A stretch of 64,000 nt of DNA. Source: Paguma larvata (taxonomy: Eukaryota > Chordata > Mammalia > Carnivora > Viverridae). Below are positions 37,801 through 45,094 of this stretch, piece after piece. The notes beneath the pieces were generated by a model. The model was not told where the DNA came from and searched no databases. It saw only the letters and a list, made by a program, of their open reading frames with translations. The translations under genes were made by a program, and so were the position numbers. Positions within the stretch are counted from its first letter, which is position 1. Each line of letters opens with the position of its first letter. The stretch lies in NCBI GenBank assembly GCA_030068075.1, contig CM057823.1, positions 12,620,485 through 12,684,484 on the forward strand. Direction: 5' to 3'.

Positions 37801-39725
37801 GCCTGCTTTGGATTCTGTATCTCCCTCTCTTTTTGCCCTTCCCCTGCTCACTCTATGTCTCAAAAATAAACGTTAAAAAAAAAAAAAAAGAGTTGGATAT
37901 TCAACCAACTGAGCCACCCAAGCACTCTACAAGTAAAAATAATTTTAAAAATAAACTTAAGGGGTGCCTGGGTGGCTCAGTTGCTTGAGTGTCTGTCTTC
38001 GTCTCAGATCATGATCTCACAGTTCATGAGTTCGAGCCCTTCATCAGGCTCTGTGCTGACAGCTCAGAGCCTGGAGCCTGCTTCTTATTCTGTCTCCCCC
38101 TCTCTCTGCCCCTCGCCCGCTCATACTCTGTCTCTCTCTCTCTCTCAAAATTAAATAAACATTAAAAAATTTTTTTTAATTAAAAAACATCTTACTGTGT
38201 CAAGTCGGTAACAGTACGACTGAGTGTGTAACTGGTGGTTATCAGAGACCATGAACACTGGAACCATATGGGCCCAGGACTCCCCTTGGACAGCAGGGGA
38301 GAGTGTGGGGTCATTCACCATCCAGAATTGTGGTCTTTATCCTTGCAAACCAGAGCTCACCCCTAATCCATCAGGAGCAGCCAGGAACAGGGAGCCACAA
38401 TGTTCCTGATAGACAGGCTGAGGCTGAGGGGCCTTCTAGGGAATTAAAAAAACAAAACCAAAAACACCTTCCTGTGAAATGAATATGATTATAAAGTAAA
38501 ACTGCAGTTGCTCAAAAGTGACGTAGTTTGCATCATTCATATTGTATCAGAAAGCTAATATCCTGATTAAGTAGGTGACTGCCAGGTGATTGGGAACTCG
38601 TAAATGTGCCCCCCCCCACTTTTTTTTGCCTTAATAGAATGTACAGAATTCATATAAGCCGATAGTTTTGAATTGTCAACTAAGGCATTGATAGGCCTTC
38701 ATACTGAGCTAGATCTTATCGTGAACATTGGCATAAAACTTTGTCAGAAGTAGTATGTTAAGCCAGATGACTACTGAATGATTCTGCTGTTTTAAAATGA
38801 GCAATAAACTGAAATGTGGATTTAAAAATATCTTTATAGTTGCCATAGCTGCTGGCCGAAAACTTGCCCATAGACTTTTTGAATGCAAAGAAGATTCCAA
38901 ACTAGACTATGACAACATCCCCACTGTTGTCTTCAGCCACCCTCCTATTGGGACAGTGGGACTCACGGAAGGTAAGTATTTAAAAATGAAGGTGATTTAT
39001 AGTTTCCCTCTTCCTCCTAACTTCAGGGGGAAGTCTCTGGCTAAATCTGTCTTCACCCCCTAAGTTACATTTCTTTCTGGTTGGCCTCTTATCACAATTC
39101 CAATTCCTCCCTAGCTACTAACACCTGGAGAATATAATTCATTTTCTCCAAATCACCCTGTGGATCTCTGCGTTTTTTTAGCTTTTTGATTTTGAACTAC
39201 CTTCAAATTTAAAGAAAAGTTGCAAAAATATTGTAGTTCCCCTTATCCGGTTTCAGTTTCCTGGTTTCAGTTACCCATGCCAACTGCAGTCTAGAAGGAG
39301 ATGATCCTCCCGACTTATTGTCAGAAGGTCAATAGTCACCTAACGCTAGGTCTCAACACATCATCACCTCACTCATCTCCTTACGGAGGCATTTTATCAT
39401 CACACATCTTCACGAGAGGGGTGAGTGCAGTGTGATAAGGTGTTTTGAGAGAACAGATTCATATAACTTTTATTACAGTGTATTGTAGTTCTATTTTTAT
39501 TATCAGTTATTGTGGTTAATCTATTGTGCATAATGTGTAAGTTAAACTTTATCGTAGGTGTGTATGAATAGGAGAAAATAGTGTACATAGGCTTTGGTAT
39601 TATCCACAGTTTCAGGGATCCACTGGGGATCTTGGAACATTTTCTCTGTGGATAATAGGACACCACTGTGGTACAAAGGACTCCTGTATACCCGTAACAT
39701 TTTTGCTTTACCATATTTTCTCTCT

Positions 39726-39791
<66 letters not shown>

Positions 39792-42700
39792 CAGTATCCA
39801 TTCCCTAAGAACAATGTCTTTCCTTCACATCAGCACAGTAGAGTTTTCAAATGATAACATTTAAATTGATACAATAGGGGCACTTGGGTGGCTTAGTTGG
39901 TTGAACGGCCGACTTCAGCTCAGGTCATGATCTCTCGGTCTGTGAGTTCGAGCCCCGCGTCGGGCTCTGTGCTGATGGCTCAGAGCCTGGAGCCTGCTTC
40001 GGATTCTGTGTCTCCCTCTCTCTCTGCCCTTCCCCTGCTCACACTCTGTCTCTATGTCTCTCAAAAATAAAAAAATAAAATAAATTGATACAATATTGGA
40101 TGGAGGGATAGGCAAACTAGGTGAAGTGGATTAAGAGGTATAGACCTCCAGTTATAAAATAAATAAGTCATTGAAATGAAAAGCACAGCATAGGGAATAT
40201 AGTTATTAATATTATAATAAACTTGTATGGTGATAGATGGTGACTACACTTCATCATGGTGAGCATTTCCTAATGTTCGTAATTGTTGAATCAGTATGTT
40301 GCACACCTGAAACTAACATAATATCATACATCAGGTATACTTAAGTTTACAAAAAAGAGTATTAAAAAAGAAATAAATTGATAGAATATTATCCAAACTT
40401 CAGATCTTTTTCACATTTGCCAGTTATCTCAATGTCATTTTTTTTTCTTTTTTAGATATATTTTTTTTAAGTAATCTCTACATCCAGGGTGGGGCTCGAA
40501 CACACAACTCTGAGGTCAAGAATCCCACACTACACCAGCTGAGCCAGCCAGGTCCCTGTCAAATAATGTCATTTTTAACATTTATTTTTCCCTCCAAGGC
40601 CAGGATTCAGACCAGGATGAGGCATTGTATTTAGTTTTCATACCTCTTTGGCTCCTTTACTCAAGAGACGAATTTCCTTAGCCTTTCTTTTGTCTTTCAT
40701 GACATCAACATTCATGTTATAGAACGTCCCTTGTGATAGTTTTGTTCGATATCTCCTCGTGATTTGATTCAGGTTATATATTTCTGGCCATCTCTCTCTT
40801 CAATAGCTCAGTGGAATTGTTCAGGTTTTTGACAGATGCTTTTTTCCCCCTGCGCATTATAGATGAGGCCATTCATAAATATGGAAAAGAAAATGTGAAG
40901 ACCTATTCAACCACCTTTACCCCAATGTATCATGCAGTTACCAAAAGGAAAACGAGATGTGTGATGAAAATGGTTTGTGCCACCAAAGAGGAGAAGGTAT
41001 GGGAAACATGCAGTAAGTTTAAGACTGTCTTCAAGCCTGGCAGGGGTGGGGGGTATTCTGGTGTGGTGGGGAGTGGGGAGACCAAGTCAGGAGTTAAGCC
41101 TTCTCTGATTCAACTGGTACAGTCCCACTTTTATCTGCCTGCATATACTGGGGTTCTTTGTAATATTTTATTTAAAAAAATTTTTTTAACGTTTATTTAT
41201 TTTTGAGACATAGGGACAGAGCATGAGCAGGAGAAGGGCAGAGAGAGAGGGAGACACAAAATCCGAAGCAGGCTCCAGGCTCTGAGCTGTCAGCACAGAG
41301 CCCGACGCGGGGCTCAAACTTATGGACCTCGAGATCATGACCTGAGCCGAAGTCGGCCGCTCAAGCGACTGAGCCACCCAGGCGCCCCTTAATGTTTATT
41401 TTTGAGGGAAGGTGGGGGAGGGGCAGAGAGACAGACAGACAGACAGACAGACACAGAATCCCAAGCAGGCTTCAGGCTCTGAGCTGTCAGCACAGAGCCT
41501 GATGCAGGGCTCAAACTCACAAACTGTGAGATCATGTTCTGAGCCAAATTTGGACGCTTAACCGACTGAGACACCCAGGCGCCCCTGTAATATTTTATTT
41601 AGAAGGACGGATCCACTGCCTTTTTTTTTAGTGTTTATTTATTTGTCTTTGAGAGAGAGAGAGAGTGAGGCCTAGGGAAGGGCAGAGAGAGAGGGAGGGA
41701 GACAGAGAATGTGAAGCACCGATGTGGGGCTCGAACCCGTGAACTTTGAGATCATGGCCTGAGCCGAAGTCAGGCACTCGAATGACTAGCCACCAGGTGC
41801 CCCAAGATCCACTGCTTTTAAAACCTAAGAGGAAAAGGTTGAAACACCACAGAAAGCCCACTGTCATTGACCCATAAGCTGGAATAGATAGGCACCTCAG
41901 AAATACTGGTAAATGTATGATAAATTTACTTATTTTTTTAATGTTTATTTTTATTTATTTAGAGAAAGATACAGAGAGCAAGCAGGGGAGGGGCAAAGAG
42001 AGAAGGAGACAGAATCCCAAGCAGGCTTCAGCTGTCAGCACAGAGCCAGATGTGGGGCTCAGAGCCACAAACCATGAGATCATGACCTGAGCCGAAATCA
42101 AGTGTCAGACACTTAACTGACCGAGCCTCCCAGATGCCCCTATTCTTGATTTATGTTTAAGCAAAATGTTTTTGTGCCTAAATTTTATACATTCTAACTT
42201 TGCTAAGAATATTTGCCGGAGGGGAACGTTAACATAGGTTTAAAATTATTGAGAAACCAAACCAGAAAATGAGAAATGAAACAAATGCAGTCATCCAGTA
42301 GTTACAGACTGAGCGCCTCCTGGGGGCCATACTTGTGCCTGGTCATATGGAGAGAGTGGGAAGCAAATGTAGGCAGGTCCCCTCTGTCTAGAGATTAAAA
42401 TCTGCGGGGAAGATGGACTGTTATTTTTCTGGTCCCCAAATACATAGAACATTGTAGTTGTGATAGAGTGATGATGCAGAGATACGGAGAGATCACGTAA
42501 TAGGTAAGTTTGCTTGGTCGGGGAGGCAAGTGTAGCTATCTGAAGAATGAATGGGCTTTCACTCTTAAAGGAGGGGAGGAAAAATTGTCCAGACCGAGGG
42601 AGCAACTTGTGCAGTGGAGAGGGCATGGTGACTACTCAGGACAGAAGGAAAGCGGGTGGGGCCCGAGCGAGGACAGCTTGAAGGCGGGCTCTGTGGGGTG

Positions 42701-43476
42701 GGCTGGGGAGGGATGTTGAGGCAGGACTGCATAGCACTAGGCAGGCTCTCTTATGCCATACTCAGAGAAGAGATTCGAGTTTTTTAGAGGTTTTAAAATG
42801 TCATATATCTCCCATGACTAATAAAACATTTATTTGTATACCTAAAAAAACTTACGTTAAGAATTTTCTTTTCTGGGGAGGTGCCTGGGTCGCTCAGTCT
42901 GGTTAAGTGTCCGACTTTCGCTTAGGTCATGATCCTGCGGTTCATAGGTTTGAGCCCCACATCAGGCCCTGTGCCGATAGGCAGATCCTGGAGCCTGCTT
43001 CAGGTTCTGTGTCTCCCTCTCTCTCTGTACCCCCACCCCTGCCAAAGAGAAACATTAAAAATTTTGTTTTAAATTTTTTTTAACTTTTATTTATTTTTGC
43101 AAGAGACAGAGACAGCACAAGTGGAGGAAGGTCAGGAAGAGAGGGAGACACAAACCAAACCAGGCTCCAGGCTCTGAGCTGTCAGCACAGAGCCGGATGT
43201 GGGGCTTGAACCCACAAACTGTGAGATCATAACCTGAGCCAAAGTTGGAAGCTTAACCAACTGAGCCGCCTAGGCGCCCCCTCCCCCAATTTTTTTTTTT
43301 AAGAAATTTTTCTTTTTTTTTCCCAGGTGGTTGGGATCCATATGCAAGGAATCGGCTGTGATGAAATGCTGCAGGGTTTTGCTGTTGCAGTGAAAATGGG
43401 AGCAACAAAAGCTGACTTTGACAACACGGTTGCCATTCACCCTACCTCTTCAGAAGAACTGGTCACACTTCGTTGA
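14794..43476 (+). CDS. GSR: Glutathione-disulfide reductase, exons 2-13 (CDS partial at 5' end; exon 1 outside window)
   Basis: GSR is a homodimeric FAD flavoenzyme of cytosol and mitochondria that uses NADPH to reduce glutathione disulfide to two glutathiones. Twelve exons with GT-AG borders join in phase to 1,263 nt, giving 420 residues and a TGA stop. This equals residues 59-478 of the 478-residue human numbering, so there is no net indel. Visible landmarks are the CVNVGC redox site (Cys63 here, Cys58 ends the missing exon 1), ATGG at 155-158, the NADPH fold GAGYIA at 194-199 with Arg218/His219/Arg224, the FAD motif GDVCG with Asp331, GSSG ligands Tyr114 and Arg347, and the C-terminal HPTSSEE acid-base site (His467, Glu472). 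Exon 1, with the mitochondrial leader, start codon and GxGxxG FAD motif, lies upstream. No frameshift or premature stop was seen. The identification is firm. Confidence 0.98.
15597..15803 (-). mobile_element. Felid SINE
   Basis: Minus-strand copy ending CCACCCAGACCCCCC. Confidence 0.9.
16214..16411 (-). mobile_element. Felid SINE
   Basis: Perfect TSD AGTGATGTTTCTT at 16,201-16,213 and 16,416-16,428. Confidence 0.93.
16551..16765 (+). mobile_element. Felid SINE, diverged
   Basis: Flanked by AAAAAATGAAC / AAAAAAAGAAC. Confidence 0.88.
17021..17055 (-). pseudogene. 3'-truncated U2 snRNA retropseudogene
   Basis: The reverse complement matches the first 35 nt of U2 snRNA (starts ATCGCTTCTC, ends AGATCAAGTGTA) with one change, G to A at position 11, as expected from CpG decay. 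It is flanked by a perfect 18-bp direct repeat (17,005-17,022 and 17,055-17,072; TTGAGTTCCAGATGTCTA) whose ends overlap the insert by one or two bases. There is no A-tail. This fits the known class of 3'-truncated U2 pseudogenes made by L1-type reverse transcription. It is not a functional snRNA. Confidence 0.93.
17561..17649 (+). CDS. GSR: GSR exon 3 (residues 68-97)
   Basis: Starts [20 protein letters not shown] and ends in FNW plus two bases of Arg97. It includes Cys90, which forms the inter-subunit disulfide at the two-fold axis in the human enzyme. The acceptor is a T-rich tract ending atag; the donor is gtaagt. It starts in phase 0 and ends after the second base of a codon. Confidence 0.97.
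17740..17915 (+). mobile_element. Old L1 3' end, sense
   Basis: Phrases GGTGATGGATATATTTGTGG and TGTACCTCAATAAAATGG are the L1M 3'UTR end. Confidence 0.85.
17916..18450 (-). mobile_element. Old L1 fragment, antisense
   Basis: Contains the antisense L1 phrases GGTTGTTTTCACCTTTTG, AATAATGCTGCTGTGAACAT and GAAATCGCTGGGTCAAATGG. Confidence 0.85.
18788..18857 (+). CDS. GSR: GSR exon 4 (residues 97-120)
   Basis: Completes Arg97 and continues [20 protein letters not shown]. It carries Tyr114, a residue at the glutathione disulfide site in the human structure. The donor is AAG|gtgagt. The ORF stays open and the exon ends in phase 0 at Lys120. Confidence 0.97.
19045..19254 (-). mobile_element. Felid SINE
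   Basis: Preceded by a CT/T-rich stretch that is its A-tail on the other strand. Confidence 0.92.
20274..20304. repeat. GT microsatellite
   Basis: About 15 GT units next to a SINE tail. Confidence 0.93.
20308..20503 (-). mobile_element. Felid SINE
   Basis: Minus-strand copy ending CCACCTAGGTGCCCC. Confidence 0.92.
21409..21556 (+). CDS. GSR: GSR exon 5 (residues 121-170)
   Basis: Starts [12 protein letters not shown] and contains the HILIATGG stretch (151-158) at the hinge between the FAD and NADPH domains. The acceptor is ttttccag and the donor is CCCCG|gtgagt. The exon ends after the first base of Gly170. Confidence 0.97.
22741..22944 (-). mobile_element. Felid SINE
   Basis: Flanked by CCAAGGTTCATT / CCAAGCTTATTT. 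Confidence 0.9.
23605..23797 (-). mobile_element. Felid SINE
   Basis: The body lacks a few bases (GAACCCGCTGTGAGATC skips the usual ACAAAC); head ends CTACCCGGGC. Confidence 0.9.
24435..24489 (+). CDS. GSR: GSR exon 6 (residues 170-188)
   Basis: Encodes [19 protein letters not shown], the lead-in to the NADPH-binding domain. The acceptor is catatag and the donor is GG|gtaagt. The exon starts with GTG, so only the reading frame and the match to GSR fix the acceptor here. Confidence 0.96.
25620..25807 (+). mobile_element. Felid SINE
   Basis: CT tract shortened; tail AAATAAATAAACATTAAAA abuts the next SINE. Confidence 0.92.
25819..26021 (+). mobile_element. Felid SINE, tandem with the previous one
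   Basis: Flanked by AAATGCTA on both sides. Confidence 0.92.
26250..26412 (-). mobile_element. Felid SINE, shortened
   Basis: Flanked by CCTCATTGTGCTT / CCTCATTGAGCTT; GA tract short. Confidence 0.9.
27186..27418 (-). mobile_element. Felid SINE
   Basis: GA tract interrupted by a GCGCATGTGCGCACGTG insert near 27,240. Confidence 0.92.
27955..28205 (+). mobile_element. Old L1 3' tail next to exon 7
   Basis: Phrases AAGCCTGGAGTTTAGTCA, CCATGGTTATGCAAGATGTT and TAAATCTAAAACTATTCC are the L1MD/ME-type 3' end. Confidence 0.8.
28227..28326 (+). CDS. GSR: GSR exon 7 (residues 188-221, NADPH fold)
   Basis: Encodes the NADPH Rossmann motif [11 protein letters not shown] (194-204) with Glu201, then Arg218-His219, which bind the NADPH 2'-phosphate. 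The acceptor is ctctctttcgttttag and the donor is AAG|gtaaat. An old L1 3' tail ends about 20 bp before the acceptor. Confidence 0.97.
28750..29230 (+). mobile_element. Old L1 3' end, sense
   Basis: Reads GCAGCATTATTCACAATAGC, GAACTTTGAGGACATTATGC and ends TTTACCACAATAAAAA, the end of ORF2 and the 3'UTR. Confidence 0.92.
29541..29729 (-). mobile_element. Felid SINE inside MER2
   Basis: Flanked by GTATAT. Confidence 0.92.
29808..29905 (+). mobile_element. Short (tRNA-only) SINE inside MER2
   Basis: Ends GAGCTTACTTAAAAAG without a CT tract. Confidence 0.88.
30703..30914 (-). mobile_element. Felid SINE
   Basis: GA tract contains a CACATGTGCGTATGCACACC insert near 30,750. Confidence 0.9.
31345..31945 (-). 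mobile_element. Antisense carnivore L1 3' region
   Basis: The minus strand at 31,763-31,578 reads [15 protein letters not shown] and then [16 protein letters not shown], the C-terminal part of L1 ORF2. The 3'UTR phrase GTTAGTTAACATATAGTGTA follows on the + strand near 31,370. Retrotransposon remnant, not a host gene. Confidence 0.9.
31763..31808. repeat. GT microsatellite within L1
   Basis: About 22 GT units at the point where L1 antisense reads CTCCACTGTG. Confidence 0.95.
32011..32097 (+). CDS. GSR: GSR exon 8 (residues 222-250)
   Basis: Encodes [20 protein letters not shown] and on to EVLKYSQ. Arg224, the third NADPH 2'-phosphate contact, and Cys234 are present. The acceptor is tgtatacag and the donor is CAG|gtatgg. 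Both ends are phase 0, so the exon is a symmetric 29-codon cassette. Confidence 0.97.
32098..33347 (+). other. GSR: GSR intron 8
   Basis: One minus-strand SINE. The stretch 32,100-32,880 has no recognisable feature. Confidence 0.8.
32882..33076 (-). mobile_element. Felid SINE
   Basis: TSD AAAATACCTTGTTTTTA on both sides. Confidence 0.93.
33348..33506 (+). CDS. GSR: GSR exon 9 (residues 251-303)
   Basis: Encodes [20 protein letters not shown] and then [15 protein letters not shown], the strand returning to the FAD domain (LLWAIGR is typical of the family). The stretch GRNPTLTT is the least conserved compared with what I recall of the human protein. The donor is GTG|gtaagc. Both ends are phase 0. 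Confidence 0.97.
33946..34162 (-). mobile_element. Felid SINE
   Basis: Flanked by TTCTTAGTTGTTTT / TTCTCAGTTGTTTT. Confidence 0.92.
34177..34378 (-). mobile_element. Felid SINE, adjacent to the previous one
   Basis: Head degraded at the 3' side (CCACTCGGGGTTC). Confidence 0.9.
34395..34585 (-). mobile_element. MIR fragment
   Basis: Antisense MIR phrases TTGAATCTTAGTTCTGCTAC and GCATGGTCTTAAGCAAG. Confidence 0.8.
35085..35410 (+). mobile_element. MIR split by an L2-like tail
   Basis: MIR core (AGGACGAGGAAACCAGAGAC) resumes at 35,310 with GTAGCTAGTAAGTGGTAGAG. Between them, about 35,180-35,285, lies a GGCAGGGAGCATATCTG piece typical of L2 3' ends. Confidence 0.7.
35568..35795 (+). mobile_element. 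Felid SINE
   Basis: CT tract extended; tail AAAATAAATAAGC. Nearby AAATTAAAATGGTAAGCC / TTAAAACGGTAAGCC look like the TSD. Confidence 0.92.
36264..36375 (+). CDS. GSR: GSR exon 10 (residues 304-341, second FAD motif)
   Basis: Encodes [20 protein letters not shown] and then [16 protein letters not shown]. Asp331 in GDVCG is the conserved contact to the FAD ribityl chain. The acceptor is ttcaatgttttag and the donor is CCAG|gtactg. The exon ends after the first base of Val341. Confidence 0.97.
36478..36676 (-). mobile_element. Felid SINE
   Basis: Flanked by GAGTGTCTT on both sides. Confidence 0.9.
36931..37054 (-). mobile_element. Short (tRNA-only) SINE
   Basis: Flanked by GATTATTTAGTCTT / GATTGTTTAGTCTT. 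Confidence 0.9.
37558..37928 (-). mobile_element. SINE split by a younger plus-strand SINE
   Basis: Host flanked by AGCAAAAATAAT / AGTAAAAATAAT. Its body is interrupted at 37,689-37,887. Confidence 0.9.
37689..37887 (+). mobile_element. Felid SINE nested in a minus-strand SINE
   Basis: Flanked by AAGAGTTGG on both sides; close to consensus. Confidence 0.92.
37961..38165 (+). mobile_element. Felid SINE
   Basis: Complete head, CT tract and tail AAATAAACATTAAAA. Confidence 0.92.
38840..38971 (+). CDS. GSR: GSR exon 11 (residues 341-385)
   Basis: Encodes [20 protein letters not shown] and then [17 protein letters not shown]. Arg347 is a glutathione disulfide ligand in the human enzyme. The [10 protein letters not shown] stretch begins the dimer-interface domain. 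The donor is GAAG|gtaagt. Confidence 0.97.
39234..39670 (+). mobile_element. Tigger-like DNA transposon fragment
   Basis: Starts AGTTCCCCTTATCCGG and ends GGATAATAGGACACCACTG, imperfect inverted ends of a pogo/Tigger-type MITE. Orientation is arbitrary; the exact family was not resolved. Confidence 0.65.
39730..39789. repeat. Long pure CA microsatellite
   Basis: Thirty uninterrupted AC units, the longest perfect dinucleotide run in the window. Confidence 0.97.
39877..40077 (+). mobile_element. Felid SINE, close to consensus
   Basis: Flanked by AAATTGATACAATA on both sides. Confidence 0.94.
40105..40370 (+). mobile_element. L1 3' end, sense
   Basis: Reads TGGTGAGCATTTCCTAATG and GTTGCACACCTGAAACTAAC, the L1MA/MB 3'UTR. 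Confidence 0.88.
40441..40557 (-). mobile_element. Short (tRNA-only) SINE
   Basis: Flanked by AATGTCATTTTT on both sides. Confidence 0.88.
40863..40996 (+). CDS. GSR: GSR exon 12 (residues 385-429)
   Basis: Encodes [20 protein letters not shown] and then [24 protein letters not shown], part of the interface domain. The acceptor is gcgcattatag and the donor is AAG|gtatgg. It ends in phase 0. Confidence 0.97.
41175..41389 (-). mobile_element. Felid SINE, first of a tandem pair
   Basis: Close to consensus. TSD GTAATATTTTATTTA lies before this copy (41,160-41,174) and after the next one, not between them. Confidence 0.94.
41390..41586 (-). mobile_element. Felid SINE, second of a tandem pair
   Basis: Follows the previous head directly, with CAGACAGACAGA in its tract. 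The closing TSD is at 41,587-41,601. Confidence 0.94.
41618..41803 (-). mobile_element. Felid SINE
   Basis: Flanked by GATCCACTGCCTTTT / GATCCACTGCTTTT. Confidence 0.92.
41932..42140 (-). mobile_element. Felid SINE
   Basis: Minus-strand copy ending CAGATGCCCC. Confidence 0.92.
42876..43062 (+). mobile_element. Felid SINE, left arm of an inverted pair
   Basis: Tail AAAGAGAAACATTAAAA runs into the facing T-rich end of the next SINE. Confidence 0.92.
43070..43280 (-). mobile_element. Felid SINE, right arm of an inverted pair
   Basis: Its head ends 46 bp before GSR exon 13. Confidence 0.92.
43327..43476 (+). CDS. GSR: GSR exon 13, coding part (residues 430-478 and stop)
   Basis: Starts [14 protein letters not shown] and ends [13 protein letters not shown] followed by TGA. 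His467 and Glu472 form the acid-base pair that works in the partner subunit's active site. The acceptor is ttttttcccag, with its T-tract lying directly after a minus-strand SINE. The first codon is GTG where I recall Met in the human protein, a conservative junction-codon change. Confidence 0.97.
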   Translation: MVGIHMQGIGCDEMLQGFAVAVKMGATKADFDNTVAIHPTSSEELVTLR

Positions 43477-43921
43477 GAACCCAGGGACTCGAATGGCTGG
43501 CAGCTGGACCAGCAGACCTTCTGAGATGAACCAAATGATCATGTTTACTTACTGTTCCCATTTTATGTGTTTCTTTATTGTAATCGGGATATTCCAATAG
43601 TGGAAATTTTCAGTGAATAGTAGAACTTATTTATGTAATTAGAAATTTGTTTTGTTATCCAGGCTTTCCATTTGATTTGCATCTCACAATAATCAATAGT
43701 CTAAGGTTTTTTGTTTGTTTTTGTTTTTTTATTAACAGCTCTGTGCTAGCTGGGTTTTTTTTGTTTTGTTTTGTTTTTGTCTCAGCCTCATCCCAGGTAT
43801 AAAATTGTATGAAGTACAGTTAATTAAGGTACTTGAATGATTATAGCTCGCTAATTTTTATAGATGAAACTGACAGCAGCTCTTCACATTTAGATAATGC
43901 AAGTACACAGGCCATTTTAAC

Positions 43922-44065
43922 TTTTTTTTTTTTTTTTTTTAATGTGAGTAGGCTTCATGCCCAGCGTGGAGCCCAACGTGGGGCTTGAACTCATGACCCT
44001 GAGGTCAAGATCTCAGCAGAGATCAACAGTCGGACTCTTAACTGACTGAAGCAGCCAGCGCGCCC
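43922..44065 (-). mobile_element. Short SINE in the GSR 3'UTR
   Basis: Flanked by TTTTAACTTTTTTTTT / TTTGAACTTTTTTTTT. Confidence 0.9.
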
Positions 44066-44414
44066 TTTGAACTTTTTTTTTTGAAGCCAGTACTGTGCTC
44101 TGCATATCACGAAGCTGCTTCAAAGGTGTGACCTTTCTGTAAAAGCATATAACATAAGAGACCTGCCTCCCCTATTTTATTTCTTTTATTTTAAAAGATT
44201 AAAAATTGTGTTCCTTTTATGAGGTGAAATCGAACTTGGGAAAGATTTACACAAAGGACGGAGATTTTAGAAGTGATTTCTGCTTTTAGAAGGAGAGGAA
44301 TTCAGATACTTCAGAGTCCTTCCTTTGCTAAGAGTTCATAGTTCTATGAATGACTTCAGGTTTTTTATGTGTTCTTGTAATTTGTTTTCTGAAAACTATT
44401 TCCAAAAGTCTGAA

Positions 44415-44420
44415 AATAAA
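44415..44420 (+). terminator. GSR: Polyadenylation signal AATAAA, probable GSR 3' end
   Basis: A canonical AATAAA about 0.94 kb after the GSR stop, in unique AT-rich sequence and followed by a T-rich stretch. It is the first canonical signal in the UTR. A weaker ATTAAA occurs near 44,199. Confidence 0.6.
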
Positions 44421-45094
44421 ATCACAACCTTTTCTTCTTACGAAATTTGTTACTACAGAATTCGTAGGTAACCATTCATTTTCTAAAAATATTTCACATT
44501 GGAGCATTACATGCTAACAGTGAGCTAACCTTCAGTAGGCTTAAGGCCTTATGGGGGCAAAAGATTTTTATAGATTAAGAGCAGAGATATAAAAGAAACA
44601 TTTAGCAAAGGTAATGGTTGAGTTGGAAGAACAGTCTAGAAATCAGGTTTTTAGCATTTTATTTCCATTAGTTTTTACCAACTAGGTAAATTCATTAAAT
44701 TTTTCCATGGTTTTCATTAGTGACATAGTTCTAGTGACTTCTTTCATTAAGCTTTTACTGTATGTCTTTCTGGTTAGCCATGGCCAGGTTGTTGCCCTGA
44801 ATGATTAAGTAGGTCTGATGTCAATATAAGAAAAACACTGTGTTAGTAACTAGGTTATGTAACTGTTGGGGTAAGAAAATGAGGTCTAAAGACCCGGACA
44901 TGGACCAACATAACCACTCTTTCCCGTCTCTTTTCCAACAGCTTAAAGGGTAGTGGGCCAAGGTTCTGGGCTCTGCTGACCTGGTTAGTTTCTTATTCTG
45001 CATAGGGCCCAGGCTTTGGGTGTTTCTTTGTAAGGAACAAGGGAGACCCTAGTAGTTACATCCACTCTGACACCATGTGTTTGTTTTTTGTTTT

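Larger units (their letters stand above)
36376..38839 (+). other. GSR: GSR intron 10
   Basis: Five SINE copies, one nested in another. The stretches 36,680-36,930, 37,060-37,550 and 38,170-38,839 are unassigned. Confidence 0.8.
39190..40795 (-). mobile_element. Old antisense L1 holding several insertions
   Basis: Pieces reading AAAGAAAAGTTGCAAAAATA, GGTACAAAGGACTCCTGTATAC, and far downstream GAGGCATTGTATTTAGTTTTC and CTTTTGTCTTTCATGACATC follow the order of one L1M antisense sequence. Confidence 0.7.
38972..40862 (+). other. GSR: GSR intron 11
   Basis: About 39,190-40,795 is an old antisense L1 carrying nested insertions (Tigger-like element, CA repeat, SINE, sense L1 tail, short SINE). Only the first 200 bases and the last 70 look unique. 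Confidence 0.75.
40997..43326 (+). other. GSR: GSR intron 12
   Basis: Six SINEs. The only sizeable gap is 42,145-42,870, in which I recognise nothing. Confidence 0.8.
43477..44440 (+). other. GSR: GSR 3' untranslated region
   Basis: Non-coding continuation of exon 13 from the TGA to the first good polyadenylation signal. A minus-strand short SINE (43,922-44,065) lies inside it, so part of the felid 3'UTR is transposon-derived. The 3' end is inferred from the AATAAA only; a longer UTR using later signals cannot be excluded. Confidence 0.6.

Noticed and set aside
39400..39801. 133-codon minus-strand ORF starting [10 protein letters not shown]
   Set aside because: Translation of the CA microsatellite and a Tigger-like fragment.
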